This document shows positions 18,760-31,130 of a DNA stretch of 64,000 nt, piece by piece. This stretch comes from Platycnemis pennipes. Its lineage: Eukaryota > Arthropoda > Insecta > Odonata > Platycnemididae. The translations under genes and the position numbers were made by a program. The number at the start of each line of letters is the position of its first letter. The stretch's first letter is position 1. The notes beneath the pieces were generated by a model. It ran no database searches. It had not been told where the DNA came from and saw only the letters and a program-made list of their open reading frames with translations. The stretch covers positions 54,044,609 through 54,108,608 of the forward strand of contig OW121854.1 in the NCBI GenBank assembly GCA_933228895.1, given 5' to 3'.

Positions 18760-21700
18760 TTATACAGAGTCAATGCTTGTTATTTAATTCCTACCCAGAA
18801 GGCTCTAAGTCGGGATCATTACTCTTCTGAATAAACCTAATCCGTTCTTGTGACCTCATTATGATTCGAGCCCCCGGGGCATTGTATGATGGGTGATCGC
18901 CAGACCAAAGCGGTTGACCTTGGCTTTTTGCTTTCCGCTCGCTCCTCTGCGTACGTGAGGTTATTCTTGCGGATATTTTGACGGGCGACTCGCTCGTTAT
19001 ATGATCTCATCTGCTACGGTACATATATGGTAGGTAGAGATCACTACCTGATACAGCTTTGAGAGTTTGATGGAAAGACTAAAAACGGTAGGTACTAAAA
19101 ACATGGTGACAATTTGGTAGAATCAATAGACTCACCTATCCTAGTCACGCGACATTACGGACTAGTTAACGTTCGTTTCGGAGCGGTTCATCGAATATTA
19201 ATAATGATGTGTATGATGGTTAATATGTGCAGCCACTTGAAGACTATATATCAGACTGTGTATTGGACTATGCATTCAGGAAGGAAGAAATTTACCGAGT
19301 TGATTACAGTGAGGAAAGAGTTAATCATAGTACTACTGCGTTCTTTTTTAGCTTGACTCTTTCGCTGGTATGGATCCGAATACTCGTGAATTTAAGATAT
19401 ATATCGATAGTCGACTCTACTGTACCAGGTACTCTATTATTCTGGAATTTTACTATATAATTATTTGAATTTCCCGCTTTTTTTCAGAGAAGCTGATTGG
19501 TTGATTTTTAGATCATCTCCACCAATCAGGAGAAGCTTTTTTACTTAGCGATAGCATTTCAAGACGATGCAGAAGACAAAAAAAATTACCAGTTCCATAC
19601 CAACTAACGAAAAAGTAATCTCGAAAGAGTAAGAATGATGAGTTGAACACCTTGTTCAAGACGATTAAGGAGGAGCCATCATTTTGGGCATGCCCGAAAA
19701 CCTACCCTGATTTTAACATATATTATAGTTCATCGTTTTCCCTTTCGAATGGTGTAAAAATATTGCTATGTCATAGACCATTTAACCAACATATATGGAT
19801 TTGAATGTGAAGGATTTTCACGTGGAAATGCATTGTCCTTATGATAGTATGATGACCCCGAAAAAATTTGTTAAAAACTAAGGAAACGTGCACGATATGT
19901 TATGCACATAATATATTTTTCCTGCCCAGGTCATCGGATGTTTAACGTTAGTATTTAAAGTACATACTTCCGAGCAAGGAGACGGTAAGTTGCGATGAAC
20001 GTGGCAACGTACTCTTATTCAAATTCTGTTACTTATCATTTTTGTTATTATTATATAACTCAATGTAAAGACCTTAGTGCTGTTTGTGGAGTTTATTAAG
20101 TAAATAAAATATGAAATGGGGTATAGAAGTTAAGCAGACGACTTGAATTTAATCTTCATAATGCCTATGTATATCGAATTAATATCAGGCGGTACTCTTA
20201 GAAAATGCTGGCAACGTCTTTGTTAAAATTGATTAATTTGCGCATACTACGTTGGTAACTTTTTTAATGCTCCAAATTACTTTAAATCAGAATTTTCAAA
20301 CCTATGAGTTCAGAATATTAGGAATTTATCAGCACCACTAATTTATCGATTTCATTTGCGGTAGACGTTTTTCTTAATGTGAAGGCATCTGTATACAGTA
20401 ATGTAAATGTACCTATACATGTACGTACATATTCATGCAATCGCGTGTTTCGATCAGATTCAGATAAACATAAGAGTCCTGCAGTCTCCTAAAACTGGTG
20501 ATTGATTGATAAGCGGGTGTTAAAAAATCGGGTCTCAGGCAGTAGCGAAAACTAAGATGGAAAGCATCTCAAGTATTTATTAAGGTACCTTACCATTGAC
20601 GATAATAGGAAGCAAACCTGTACATTGATCTCAATTATAAAATTAGAATGCATAACTTGACTTTATGGGTTCAGATAATTCACGTTTAATAAATGTTGTT
20701 CACAGAAATTCATTTTTTTATTGTAAAGCTAATGGATTGACTACATTTTTTGTTTGTCCGTTTTCTGCATAAACATAACGATTTATTTATAGTTATAGCG
20801 AACACAATGCATATTGGAAGTTGAAGTCCTTAAGTCTAGTCCGTAAGTTATTAAAACTTTGAACTTTTTTTTTCATAAACCAACCTTATGCCGAGTAAGA
20901 CTATCCATTCTAAGGAAATAGATTCAATATGTTTGATTAAGAAAATGAAATCAATACGATTCCACCAAAAATGAGATGTCGAAAAAGTGATGATGAATTT
21001 GATGTATGAATGATGTCACGAATAAATGATTGAAGTGAAAAATAATGCAATTGATCACGAAAATAAACTGTCAAGATACATTTTAAAACGTTTTAGAACC
21101 AAAAATAATTATTTATTTTCCTTTGTTCATTAATAAATATTGTAATCAAATTTTGAGAGGAAATTCTCATCGATAACGGATATATAGCTAGAAAAATATC
21201 TGCCTACTCGGAGAATTACTGCTGCATGAATGATGTTTTTCTTTAAGTTTATTAATAGTCCCATTCATTTTATTACAGGTATTTCGTTTTATAACGCTGG
21301 TTCTCTTAGATGGCTTGACGAAGAAAATTGGTTGAATTATATTCTGAATAAGATTAATGTGAATTGCCAGGGTTGTTCTAGGATAGATCATTAAAGAAAA
21401 TATCTATATGTATAATGAGTATAAAAGTCACTAGTAGTGACGACGTAAAAATCTATTTTTAATATATAATACACTGTTAACCACCTCTGAGATACGAGGA
21501 AAGTGGTGACTCCGCACGGGGCATGTTCCACCGTCGAGTACAAAATTCTAGTTATTAAGTTAAAATAAGTATTTATCCGTTGGAATTCAAGCAGTATTAT
21601 GTGCACCTACATTTATGCTCTCAGAATGCATGATGGACACTGAAATTACGTTACGCAAATATTCGTTGTTACACGCTCGAATTTTAGGGAAATGTCGAAA

Positions 21701-22620
21701 AACAACTACATTTATGTTTGGCCTGGAGTGTCACGCATATATGCAATATGAATTTAGAACGACAATACCCTCTCTTCATTAGTTTAACCCCTGAACTTTG
21801 GTTAGCACACCGTAATATTTCTTCATAATCTTTAGTCAACAATCCTTAGATTGGTTTCACGCAGCTCTCATATCACATAACCCGTTATTACTCCTGTGTT
21901 AAGGAGTTTTACACGTACTCATAGCATATTCCGAAATTTTATGCATATCAATGCCTGTTGGATCTTTCATTCTCAATTCAGTCAGGAACCTAATAAATGT
22001 CGAACTTAACTCTTCTGAAAAATCGTTAAAAGAATACGTATTTCAACTCATCTAATGATGTTAACATTTCAAAAGACTATAAAACCGGTCATAACCTAGA
22101 GACGTGAGAGATGTGACAATATCTTGAATATGTTTTAAGGAATGGAAGGTGCTCTTCATTCACCATATTTAAATCATAGCGTGGGGGAGAACTTTATCTA
22201 TATATTAAAAGTCTCCGCAACTCCACCTAAGAAGGAAACTTGATAAATTACATTTTTCTTTTGTTTGATTACGTAGATACTATTTTTATGTATTTCTCTC
22301 GTTGGCTGATCTTTGATCGTACGCTAATTCATATGTTAAGACTCAATTGACCCAAGAGATGATGGGTCAGAAAATGGTAATCTGAACTCTGAGAGTAATC
22401 TTGAGCGGAGCAGTGGTTGTTGGTCAGAGGATCACCAGCTCGCTCTATTATGGGGGAATAAGAAGCTTCCTCGGTGGTGCTAGATGTGACGTTAAAAATG
22501 TCGTATATTATACATTAACTGAGACCAACCAGTAAATGTGTGTTTATAGTGTCGAGACTGCTCAGCTGTCTTTCGTCCTCAATGTAAGTCCATTACGGAG
22601 GATGATATTAAGACGTTCGA
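18760..22620. other. unrecognised interior of the Polinton
   Basis: About 3.9 kb without a supported gene. Frames of 67-87 aa occur on both strands (19114-19460 plus; 21188-21606 minus), with no motif of polymerase B, ATPase, protease or capsid proteins. Less AT-rich islands lie at about 18840-19030 and 22380-22560. The imperfect hairpin at about 19488-19540, with arms containing AGAAGCTGATTGG, is the only structure that I noticed. It may be the eroded site of the missing genes or inserted host DNA. Confidence 0.5.
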
Positions 22621-22628
22621 GTTCGAGC

Positions 22629-22700
22629 AACCCTTTCTCTTAATATTAAAGATAAGGTATTAAGAAATGATAACTAGGTGAATAGGTTTGATTTTTTTTA
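22629..22700. repeat. inner inverted repeat block, right
   Basis: Reverse complement of 13107-13172, with positions 22661-22700 identical. It sits just behind the right terminal gene and contains part of its poly(A) signal. Confidence 0.88.
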
Positions 22701-22702
22701 TT
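22697..22702 (-). terminator. poly(A) signal of the right terminal gene
   Basis: AATAAA on the minus strand, 28 bp after the stop codon at 22731. Confidence 0.6.
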
Positions 22703-22730
22703 AGTTCCAAATTCATACAAAGATGTAGTT

Positions 22731-23348
22731 TTAAAATATAATCATTTCATCTTCGATGGCTAATACAAACTTTATCGCTCGGAGCCGAGCTCCCTTGACA
22801 GCGTCAGTAGTACCATATTTCACGAGAGACTTTTTATGATCTGTATAACAAATCGGTTTACATCCATCCATAGCTAGTGAACCACCACCCTTTGATATCA
22901 CTCTTGTATATTCTCCTGATGCTCCATCAACGTCGGTTCTCCTTGGTATATCACCTCCTTTGGGTAATGAGATTGGCTTGTTTTTCTCATATACGTCCAA
23001 CCAGATGACCGGGAGCTGCTCTTCAGCCTTCCGCCGTTTCTCAGGGCAACTGATGTCTTCGTCCACGGTGATATTAAATCGCTCAACAGCTCCGTTTCCA
23101 TTTTGAAAGCCAGAAAATGTTACTTCTTGGCCGACGATTTCAAATTCTCGGTTTTGATGCCTGAAGACACAGTAATATGCCCTTTGAAAGTCTATAGTAA
23201 GCATAAAATCTGTGTTCGCAACCTTTAGACGATCTTTGGGGATATAAATCTCATAGATGTCCCCATCTTTCTGTCGCTCCACTCGCAAGTATGTGCTTCC
23301 CAAGCAGGCTCTGGGGATGTGCTGCAAGGCGGCAGGTTTATACTCCAT
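22731..23348 (-). CDS. Polinton terminal gene, right paralogue, 205 aa, unknown function
   Basis: Intact ORF starting at the ATG at 23348, 67 bp inside the TATA box of the right TIR. It is the mirror-image paralogue of the left terminal gene. Shared features are DIYEIYIP (about residues 30-37), FQRAYYCVFRH (about 54-64), IVGQEVTFSGFQNGNGAVERFN (about 71-92) and an ending in IIF. The N-terminus and everything after about residue 95 are different, with KGGGSLAMDGCKP where the left protein has NGGGSEFISKRDC. This hints at a conserved GGGS-x spot. There is no signal peptide or membrane segment. Function unknown. By eye, identity to the left protein is only around a quarter to a third, despite near-identical flanks. 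Confidence 0.85.
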   Translation of the reverse strand: MEYKPAALQHIPRACLGSTYLRVERQKDGDIYEIYIPKDRLKVANTDFMLTIDFQRAYYCVFRHQNREFEIVGQEVTFSGFQNGNGAVERFNITVDEDISCPEKRRKAEEQLPVIWLDVYEKNKPISLPKGGDIPRRTDVDGASGEYTRVISKGGGSLAMDGCKPICYTDHKKSLVKYGTTDAVKGARLRAIKFVLAIEDEMIIF

Positions 23349-23414
23349 TCTCAGAAGGACGTCTTGGTTGGTAGCTTGGAAGAAAGCTGATGTTTTAGCT
23401 CTGATTTCACCGCT

Positions 23415-23422
23415 CTTTTATA
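23415..23422 (-). promoter_or_regulatory. TATA box of the right terminal gene
   Basis: TATAAAAG on the minus strand at the innermost edge of the right TIR, mirroring 12348-12355. The expected start is near 23390, giving a leader of about 40 nt. Confidence 0.75.
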
Positions 23423-23992
23423 TTGTCCGAGAAGGTGGGTAGGGAGGGGGATATATTACGTTGGGAACGATCTGACTTCGTAATTATGTAAGCGACTGCA
23501 GCTGTGGGAAGGAATGCGGAAGTGATCTGGACGTCATCCAAACGTGGGTTGCCTTGGAACGGTATGCTGTCATTGTCCCGGGGTGTGACCTCGGTCTAAC
23601 GCTACCTATGCGAAGTGAAAAGTTATGTAAGTGCGTGACGATGGGTGGATGGGAGGTATTTGAGAATAAAAATAAAATCGTCTTTATTATTATAGATCAT
23701 ATGACTCGTATTACCTGAATAATTCCCTTCACCAGGTCTGACCTTTTTTTTAACACGTTGCAGTTGGGTGGTATGGTATCCTCGGGCTGTGCTCTCATGC
23801 TCATGTTCCCGGGCGGAATTCCACAGAGTTTATGGGGGGCGGGGAGGGGGGAGGGGGGGGGGGGGGGGGGGGGTATGTTGTCATGTGTCTAGGGGTGTGA
23901 CGTCGGCCTAGCTCAGCTAGAGTGCGCAAAAGTGAAAGGGAAAAGAGCTTCGCGGATGACCTCGTGCTCGTTCGATTATTTTGATATCTACT
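23415..23992 (-). repeat. right terminal inverted repeat
   Basis: Reverse complement of the left TIR. It differs mainly in a long G-run (about 23836-23872) and a neighbouring indel, which explain the extra 11 bp. It ends GATATCTACT directly before the second GGGGGC. Confidence 0.93.
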
Positions 23993-23998
23993 GGGGGC
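23993..23998. other. Polinton target-site duplication, right (GGGGGC)
   Basis: Second copy of the six bases found at 11783-11788. Confidence 0.93.
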
Positions 23999-26375
23999 GT
24001 CCAGGCAGTTGTCCAGTTTCGAGCCTGGAACTCTATGGTCAGTAACCCTTCCCCACCCACACACAAAGACATATTATGATTAATTACATAACGAGTAGAC
24101 ATTTACTTTAGGTTGAATTACATAATGCAGGTGTACAACATTATCATTCCGACCCAATTTTTAAAGTATCCATAAAATCTGTTCGTGAGGTTTTGATCAT
24201 TACCGTCAATTACAGCCTGGAAACATTATGATGAGAAATTGTCAAATAAAGCTACACTGATTAGATAATATAGAGAAAAATGAAAAGGGTAATATAGGTA
24301 TGGTAGAAAACAAGCCTAAAAGTGTTACCTTTTGGAAGGGAAGGGAATGAAATTACTCTTGGAAATTGGGATGAGACGGAGATTTTGAATGGAAGCCCTA
24401 TAAAAGATAAGATGATGCTGAAGGGTGCTGTAAGAGAAGAAAATAACGGCCATGAGGGGAAGATGGAGAGAAGGAGCAGGAATATTTGATGCCAACGAAG
24501 GAGGCAGAAGATGCGAAGAGCTTATTACGGAGGTAATGTAAGATAAACACAGTCTTTTGTGAGGGTAAGGGTTTGATAAGGTACCGGAATCAAGATGGGG
24601 ATTAAGGAAGAGAAGTTCCATAGAATCAACTAAATCCGTAAAATACCATGGTGATGGTAATTAGGATTCCTGTTTTCTTTTACTATATCTCAAATTATAT
24701 TCAACAATACTTCACCTATGATATACAAATTCGTTGACTCCGTCATTCAACGTCATTTAATGCATTCAATAAATCGAATTCATACGGCTGTGATAACCAT
24801 AAACCACGTTTCACTTCGCGGAATCTAATTAAAAGCATATAATGTTGTTGTATTTTTGGGATCCTAAAACTACTGGAGAAAAATACTATACAGATTAAGA
24901 AAAATGAGTGACATTTTAACTGATAAGATCCGGAGTAGGGTTTGTTAGATGCAGATATCCTCCCAATATATTTTCCGCATGAAGAAACATCTCCATCGTG
25001 TTTCAACTTATAACTATTTTAGATCATAAACCGAAGCAACATTTCCACTTCAACCCTTTAGGTACCAGTAAACTATAAATACTTTGGTGAGTAGTGCCAA
25101 TGGAATTTTAGAAAAAATATAATATGAAGGTAAAAAGCTCTAAACATCTTTTGTAAGTTGATTTTAATTTGAAATTCCTTGTATTTTCTAGAAAAATATT
25201 AATTTTTGCAAATATTTTTCAGTGTAATTGCAGGAAAACTTTCATTTCCAATTAATTGTAATCATGTTGACTTTGATATTCGCTGGAGCCGATATATTGG
25301 CCCGCATTGTTTTTCATCCGGGCAGCATAAACCTATGCATCGATACCAAGAAGGTCGAATCACACCACTCATGAACCATTTGTTTTGCTTTCTTAGCAAT
25401 ATAATTCCGTTATTTCTTATTCGAATAACGTGATCGACTAGTATTTCTTATCCCCCTTTATCTTGCGTCAGTTATATCGTATTAGCTAGTGTATGCAAGA
25501 GTCAGGAAGGAAAACGGACGGTTGCCTTTGAGTCGTTGGCCACTCACCATGACACCCTGGAAGTTCCGTCAAGCCTGTCTCGACCTCGCCGCCGTGAGAG
25601 ACGAACGCCGTCCCTGCTCCAATCTGCGAGATATCATTTATGAAAGACCTCCCCATGAAAGTTAACACCATCACTACCAACCCCGGCGTCGAAAGTGTTA
25701 ACCGCTACGTGAAATGGCATTTGCGGACCTCCATGACGCCGGCGAGGAACCCGAAAGTACCAGATTAGTGAACGAGGGTGGGCATGAAGCCCCTTAGATT
25801 CACGAGATGGGGGAGGAGGTGATGGGAGGCTTCGGGAAAGGGGTTGATTGGCTTGGAAGTAACGGAAAGTGCTGCTGGTAGGGGAGCATAAAGGAATAAG
25901 CGGAGGATTAGGAGGATATCGGAAGGGAAGGTTCGGTTCTGTAACACAAATAAGCACTCCAGACTAATCCCCGTTTTAGACGGGGATCTGATTTAATCAG
26001 CAAGGTGTTTTCAGCATCCCTAGTTCCAAGGATCTTCCCAACCACCTTGACAATGATTAAATAAAAATGGCATTTATGTCATGTTTATATAGCGTTATAT
26101 GCCTCAAGCCATTGGACCTCATTTACAGAGGCTTTTGGTAAATCAATTAAAGGCATTAGGATTTCAAGGAATTCCGAATTCTAGAGGTGGCAAATTTGGA
26201 GATTAGCAACAGACGCTTGCTATTGCCTTCAGGGAGAATAATTATTTTAAGAAGCGCAGGAAAATTATTTATCGCCATTACGAAACCCTTGGCACTACAA
26301 GGAATGGTATTTGTATTATCTTACCTTATTGATTAAACCTTTTTCCTCACTTTCGTATTACAATTGCTTTGAATA
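23999..26375. other. no recognisable gene; GC-richer patch at about 25490-25960
   Basis: AT-rich flank without coding signals. The patch near 25.5-26.0 kb has frames open on the minus strand because of composition; its peptides are Pro/Ser rich. Confidence 0.5.
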
Positions 26376-26379
26376 TATT

Positions 26380-26760
26380 CCAACCAAAAATTTAGGGTAC
26401 GGCTGAAGGAGTACTATCGTATGACCGATTCGGATTCACGATAGGAAGAGGTAGTACAAGAGAAGCTATTTTGGCATTGAGGTTCTCTGTGAAAAAAGTT
26501 ATCAGTAAGGATAATGCGACGCATATGACTTCTATTGATTGGATAAGGCCTTTGATAATGCGGCAAGAAATAAGATGTTTGAAGAGATAAATTAAATTGG
26601 TGTGAGTTCAAGGACAGAACGGTAGTATGGAACCTATACAGAGCTGAAAAGTCCTTCATAAAGCGTGAAAAACATGTGGGGGCTAGAAAAGAGGCAAGGC
26701 GAGCATTCTCACTATCACCAAACCCCTTCAATATATATATACACAGGGATCAATGGACAA
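26380..26760 (+). pseudogene. LINE reverse-transcriptase remnant
   Basis: Translating in changing frames gives a recognisable RT finger and palm: FGFTIGRGSTREAILALRF at about 26435-26490, then a phrase like THMTSIDWIRPFDNAARNKM (26520-26580), where the usual palm motif DLEKAFDN has decayed. Next comes GVSSRTER, and near 26690-26730 a block resembling GCSLSPNPFNIYIYT. Stops and shifts are frequent. The type (REAILALR … KAFDNV) is that of the arthropod endonuclease-RT LINEs also represented at 7921-8990. The decay may continue to about 27060, but I cannot support that part. Confidence 0.75.
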
Positions 26761-27059
26761 AATTCTCCAATGGATTAAAGGCGGGAATGTATTGCAGGGA
26801 AGAAAAATCCCAATACTTAGATCTCTTATTGAAATCGTGGTTTTAGTGGAATATAAAGAAAAGATACCATAATATATGAAAGAAGAGATACTATAGAAGA
26901 ATATAACATACATTTCAGTAATGCAGCATATTTTAAAAGGCCAATACAACCTCAGACTAAATAGACATAATACAAAAGCCCTTGCTGCTAACATAGGAGG
27001 AGATAATATGGGATTCGAGAATTAGTTCCGCCAGAGAATTACTAAATCCAGTGAGAGAG

Positions 27060-30000
27060 CTGGTCTACTTTTGAAACAAAATAAGATCTGATGGAAGAGT
27101 ACAAAATTAAGACCACATGTAACACATTAGGCTGCTGACAAGCATTCCTGATTGATTGACAACTGAAGATGAAGATATTATGAAACAGTTGAGTTTTTTT
27201 AATGTTACATTTTAATTAATATGGCTCTTATAGGCATGCGCAATGATTATATATTTTCTTCTCCTCATGCGCATATCAATTCAATTTTGAAAAAAATATT
27301 AATATCCGGTAGTTCATAAAGCAGCAGCAATGCTTTAAATGCACCTCAATGATCTGCAAGCTGTTTCTATCACGATAAAAAGAAATTATGATTATAATTT
27401 TTCGAAACACAAAAATCAAATCTGTATTTTTTGCACTTATGTGACGATGCTGGTGAATAAAATATCCGCTTCTTAAAAATTTTCTTGAGAAGGAATACTA
27501 AGGACCTTGCGTAAATTATGCGAAAGATTCAGACACTGAAAAACGCGCTTAAATCAACTGAAGCTGCTCCTTTAGAATGCAGTTTTCTTGATACCAGTTT
27601 TATAAAATGAAATGGACACAGTTTAACTCTCAGGTTACAAGTCGAGTCTCTAAGTTGGGTACAAATTTCTCTTCGAGAGTAAATTAATGAGTCAAAAGTT
27701 TACCTTCACCAAAAGAAAGTTAATCAATTTGGAGAGGAGGGATGTTAATTCCACGAGGAGACAATTTGCTTTTTGCGTTGCTCAGAAAATTTTACCCTAT
27801 TGTTATTCATGTGAACGTCCCAAGCGCCTTGCTCCGTCACAAGATTTCTTGTCTTCCGGCTGGACGTCCCAGCTCCGCTCCCTCTCCAAAATAGGATTCC
27901 CACGCTGCCTTACATAATCTTTCTTTCTTCCTAGTTTGGTACACTTTTCATGTGTTCCCATTGGTTAGTGCCGGGAAAACAAACACTTTAGTTCCCAAAT
28001 CAGAGATTTTAACCCAACTGAGAAAGATTCTTTCTCATTTGTGTATGTCTAAATAATTACCAACCTCTCCGGACTTCACGTCATTCACATTTAAACAGAT
28101 CTAACTTTCGCCTAAAATTCACTTATCCCAACTGCCTGTTTACCCGGTCTTTATTCACCCACATATTTTTCTCCGATGACGCTGCAAATTTCACTAGGAA
28201 ATATGAAGTTAAACAGATACAATACTTTAATGCAATTAGCAACAATTGCAATCATATTGTAGGAGATGGAATGGTTTATTGGTAAAGAGTGAGACAACAT
28301 GGAAAATGGTTTAATTTTCGGCGCATGAGCGAATCAAATAAGATATATTTTCCGGTGCAACCATAAAATATATACTCTATATACGCTATTCCTGCAATAC
28401 GAAAATGACTCAGTAAAATCTACTGCAATGTCGTTATAAAACAGGAAACTGATAAAAATTCTGCCCGCGGCGCTTTGGAGCAGATGATTCCCCAGGAGCC
28501 TCTGTCTGTTCCATTCCGAATTTCTTCACTCGAACGCCCACATCTACTTCTAGCTCTTCGCATCCAAATGTCTTGCTCCTCCCCCTTCCGGTTGAAGACA
28601 GAGCCAGACATATTTGACTAGAAACTTCAGTTTGATCTGATTCACCGGCGCGACACCACGCCTCCTTCCCTCATATTCTTCCGAAATGAATTCCTAGGCT
28701 ACTACCAAGATCTTTCCTGGATGGCCTATTTATAGCTTGAGCCCAATTTCGTAGACCATGGCTATTTCTTATCAGAAAATTTTGGCAGTAGAATAAAGCA
28801 CTCTCCTACCTTATTTTTTAACCATCTCCGAATAAAATATTGGCTCTCTCGCTTCATGAATCAAAATCAATTACTTCAGACTCTTTTATTTTTACTTTTT
28901 TCGTCGTTGACAACTGCAGACTGCACACTTGGCCAGACAATAAGTAAATTCAAATACGTCGTAAAACATGTTTTTTTACTCTAAATTTCAAAAGTTGGTC
29001 CTCGCGGTGAGAGTGGTCATTTTTTTTAGCTGAATACGAAGTTTGGGTTCTGCTAATACCTTCTCTAATTTCTAAATATAAATTTCATTAACTTTTGCTC
29101 TCTAATATGGTCTTCATGTGGTATACGAACAATCTTTCTATGTTTCTAATTTCCTCACTAGCTTTTTCCACTCCGGACGGAACACTACGTCTAAAATGCA
29201 AAGAGAAGGTATGAAATAACGATATAGGAATTTTCACTGTGTACCCTAAAGATGGGTTGTATGCAGATGCAAATTCGGTAGAACCTTAGAACTGTTGGCT
29301 TAAAATGATTATGAATAAAGCAGATTTCTCTTCTTTGTCTTCATTTTACTACTTAATGTACACGGGATTGAGTATAAAAGGACAGCTCTAAAAAAACAGA
29401 GTTGAAATTTAAATTCTATATTTCCGCATTTCCATAATTACATCATAAATGGTTTTTGACGACGATAAATACTCCATAATAATCTATTATTTTTCGATCC
29501 TGAAGTATCATTAGGTATCGAGCAATAGTCTGGATGCGTCGGCTTTGTCATTACTAAAATGTAGAGATATAATAATAGTTTACGGATTTGGTAGATATAT
29601 TAACAATGTATTTAAAAAAATATGAAAAACGTATAAATACTTTTGCAGGGAGTTGGGAAAAGCATGATAACTTAATATATTATCAATAAAGTCTTTAACT
29701 TATTATATTTCTAAAGTTTTAAATATTATTTTACTTCCATAACTGAAAAAGTAGCTATACTAGCGTCATTATTGCCTTTTATATAAAATCTCGCAGGTTA
29801 CACCAGTAGATTACTGGATAAAACACTAATGGAGTGTGGCTGGTGCCGGCTCCAAACAAAGCACACATAATTGATGAGTAAACAACTACAGCATATTACC
29901 AGCGGTTGAACCACTGACTTCATGGTTAGCAAATGATTCACGAGAGGAACAAGGTGGTTGCATACGCAGTTCTTTCTCCTAGTTAACATTAAACCATACA

Positions 30001-30400
30001 GGACTAATGAAGTTATTTATGGTTTTGCGATACTTTATTGCCTTTCATACATTGTATTTCCCTGGAGGAAATCAGCTTATATGCAACCCTTCATTTACAA
30101 TCTTGAATATCTCTAGAATTTTCAATAGAATATTAATAGGAAAACCTTACATAGATGGCACTAAGCGGTACGTTACCCGTACAGGTTATCGGTTAAGGCT
30201 TCCAACTACGTGTATGCCACATAGGCAACCCAATGACCGTGGCACGAAAGACTTTCGGGAAAATGACGTATTCGTTTTAAGTTTAGGCTATTCATTAAGT
30301 AAGGTTAGATGGTGGGAGATACTCTTAGCAGTGGTAATAACTTTGAATAAAAATCTATTCCGAAGAGAGGTTGTTTTGATTAAATAACCGGGGAAAATAC
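27060..30400. other. no recognisable gene
   Basis: About 3.3 kb of AT-rich DNA. At about 29880-29925 a B-box-like GGTTCAACC on the minus strand, next to a TGGCTGGTGCCGG-type stretch at 29835, hints at another worn SINE, but it lacks a second copy for support. The 126-aa plus frame at 30007-30387 resembles nothing known to me. Confidence 0.45.
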
Positions 30401-31130
30401 TCAGAATTTGCGGTCTCAGTAGCAGCGGGTGTTATCTCCTATCTCTCTATTGCTCCATTTCCTTTCCCAGCCGGTGGATGCATCTTTCTGTGCGTTTGCA
30501 GCTATTGTGTGCCTTCCCCTTACCCTTTGCGCTAAGCCCGAAGATTAGCTGTACCCAAGGAACAAACGCAACCAATGCCTGAAAGAAAGGGAGCAGGAGA
30601 AAGGAATCACGCTAGCTGGGGAAGGGTTGTGTTTTTTCATCCCAGTTTTGTGGCTCGTTTCGACTCCGTGCATCTTAACACACGCCGACTTGCTTCCTCC
30701 GCGTACCGCGACGGTGACGTTTGCCTGCCCTCTCTGACACCCACCCGTGGATACACCCCAAAGCCTCCGGGCTTCTGGCACCTTCCCATTCTAAGGTTCC
30801 CCCTTCCTTTCCCAACACTTACGCCGACTCCTTAGCTCATTCGACCCGTTCGTTCCCCTTCCTCTCCCAAGTCAAACGTTCCGACCCACATCCGCTAAGA
30901 TCCGCCAGCCCTTCCTACCGCGTTCTTCCTTATACATGAGCGAGTCTCCCCGCTGAATCCCCGATTCCCTAACCCTGAGACTAATGCAATTTCCTCCCAC
31001 CTCACCCCTCTTGATTCGTCTAACGCGCCTTCTACAGCCTCTCTTCTCCCCGCCTGCTAGAAGGCCATCTCTCTTCCTAGTGCTCCAATCTCTCATTGTC
31101 TCAGAAAAAGTTTGACCCAGCTCCTTACTC
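30400..31130. other. pyrimidine-biased GC-richer patch
   Basis: Plus strand rich in C and T (about 30470-31100). Overlapping frames of 70-86 aa on both strands are open because TA-containing stops are rare here. No motif or repeat was recognised. Confidence 0.5.

Larger units (their letters stand above)
11789..23992. mobile_element. Polinton/Maverick element, 12.2 kb, internally reduced, carrying a metalloproteinase
   Basis: Polintons are large self-synthesising transposons related to adintoviruses, with a retrovirus-like integrase, protein-primed polymerase B and capsid genes. This copy shows 567- and 578-bp TIRs beginning AGTAGATATC, a 6-bp duplication GGGGGC, and a clear integrase N-terminus at 16684-17063. 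It also shows several small genes with the look of Polinton families. I cannot find polymerase B, packaging ATPase, protease or major capsid genes, and the integrase lacks its second half, so this copy is probably non-autonomous. The TIRs are almost free of substitutions, which argues for recent insertion or recent homogenisation. Gene order: TIR, 203-aa gene (+), 156-aa (-), 197-aa (-), metalloproteinase (-), integrase cluster (-), 59-aa gene (+), unrecognised 3.9 kb, 205-aa gene (-), TIR. Confidence 0.93.

Noticed and set aside
19114..19460. Two overlapping frames (80 and 77 aa) considered as an eroded Polinton gene
   Set aside because: No motif match; one contains an acidic stretch followed by a hydrophobic run, which is not enough.
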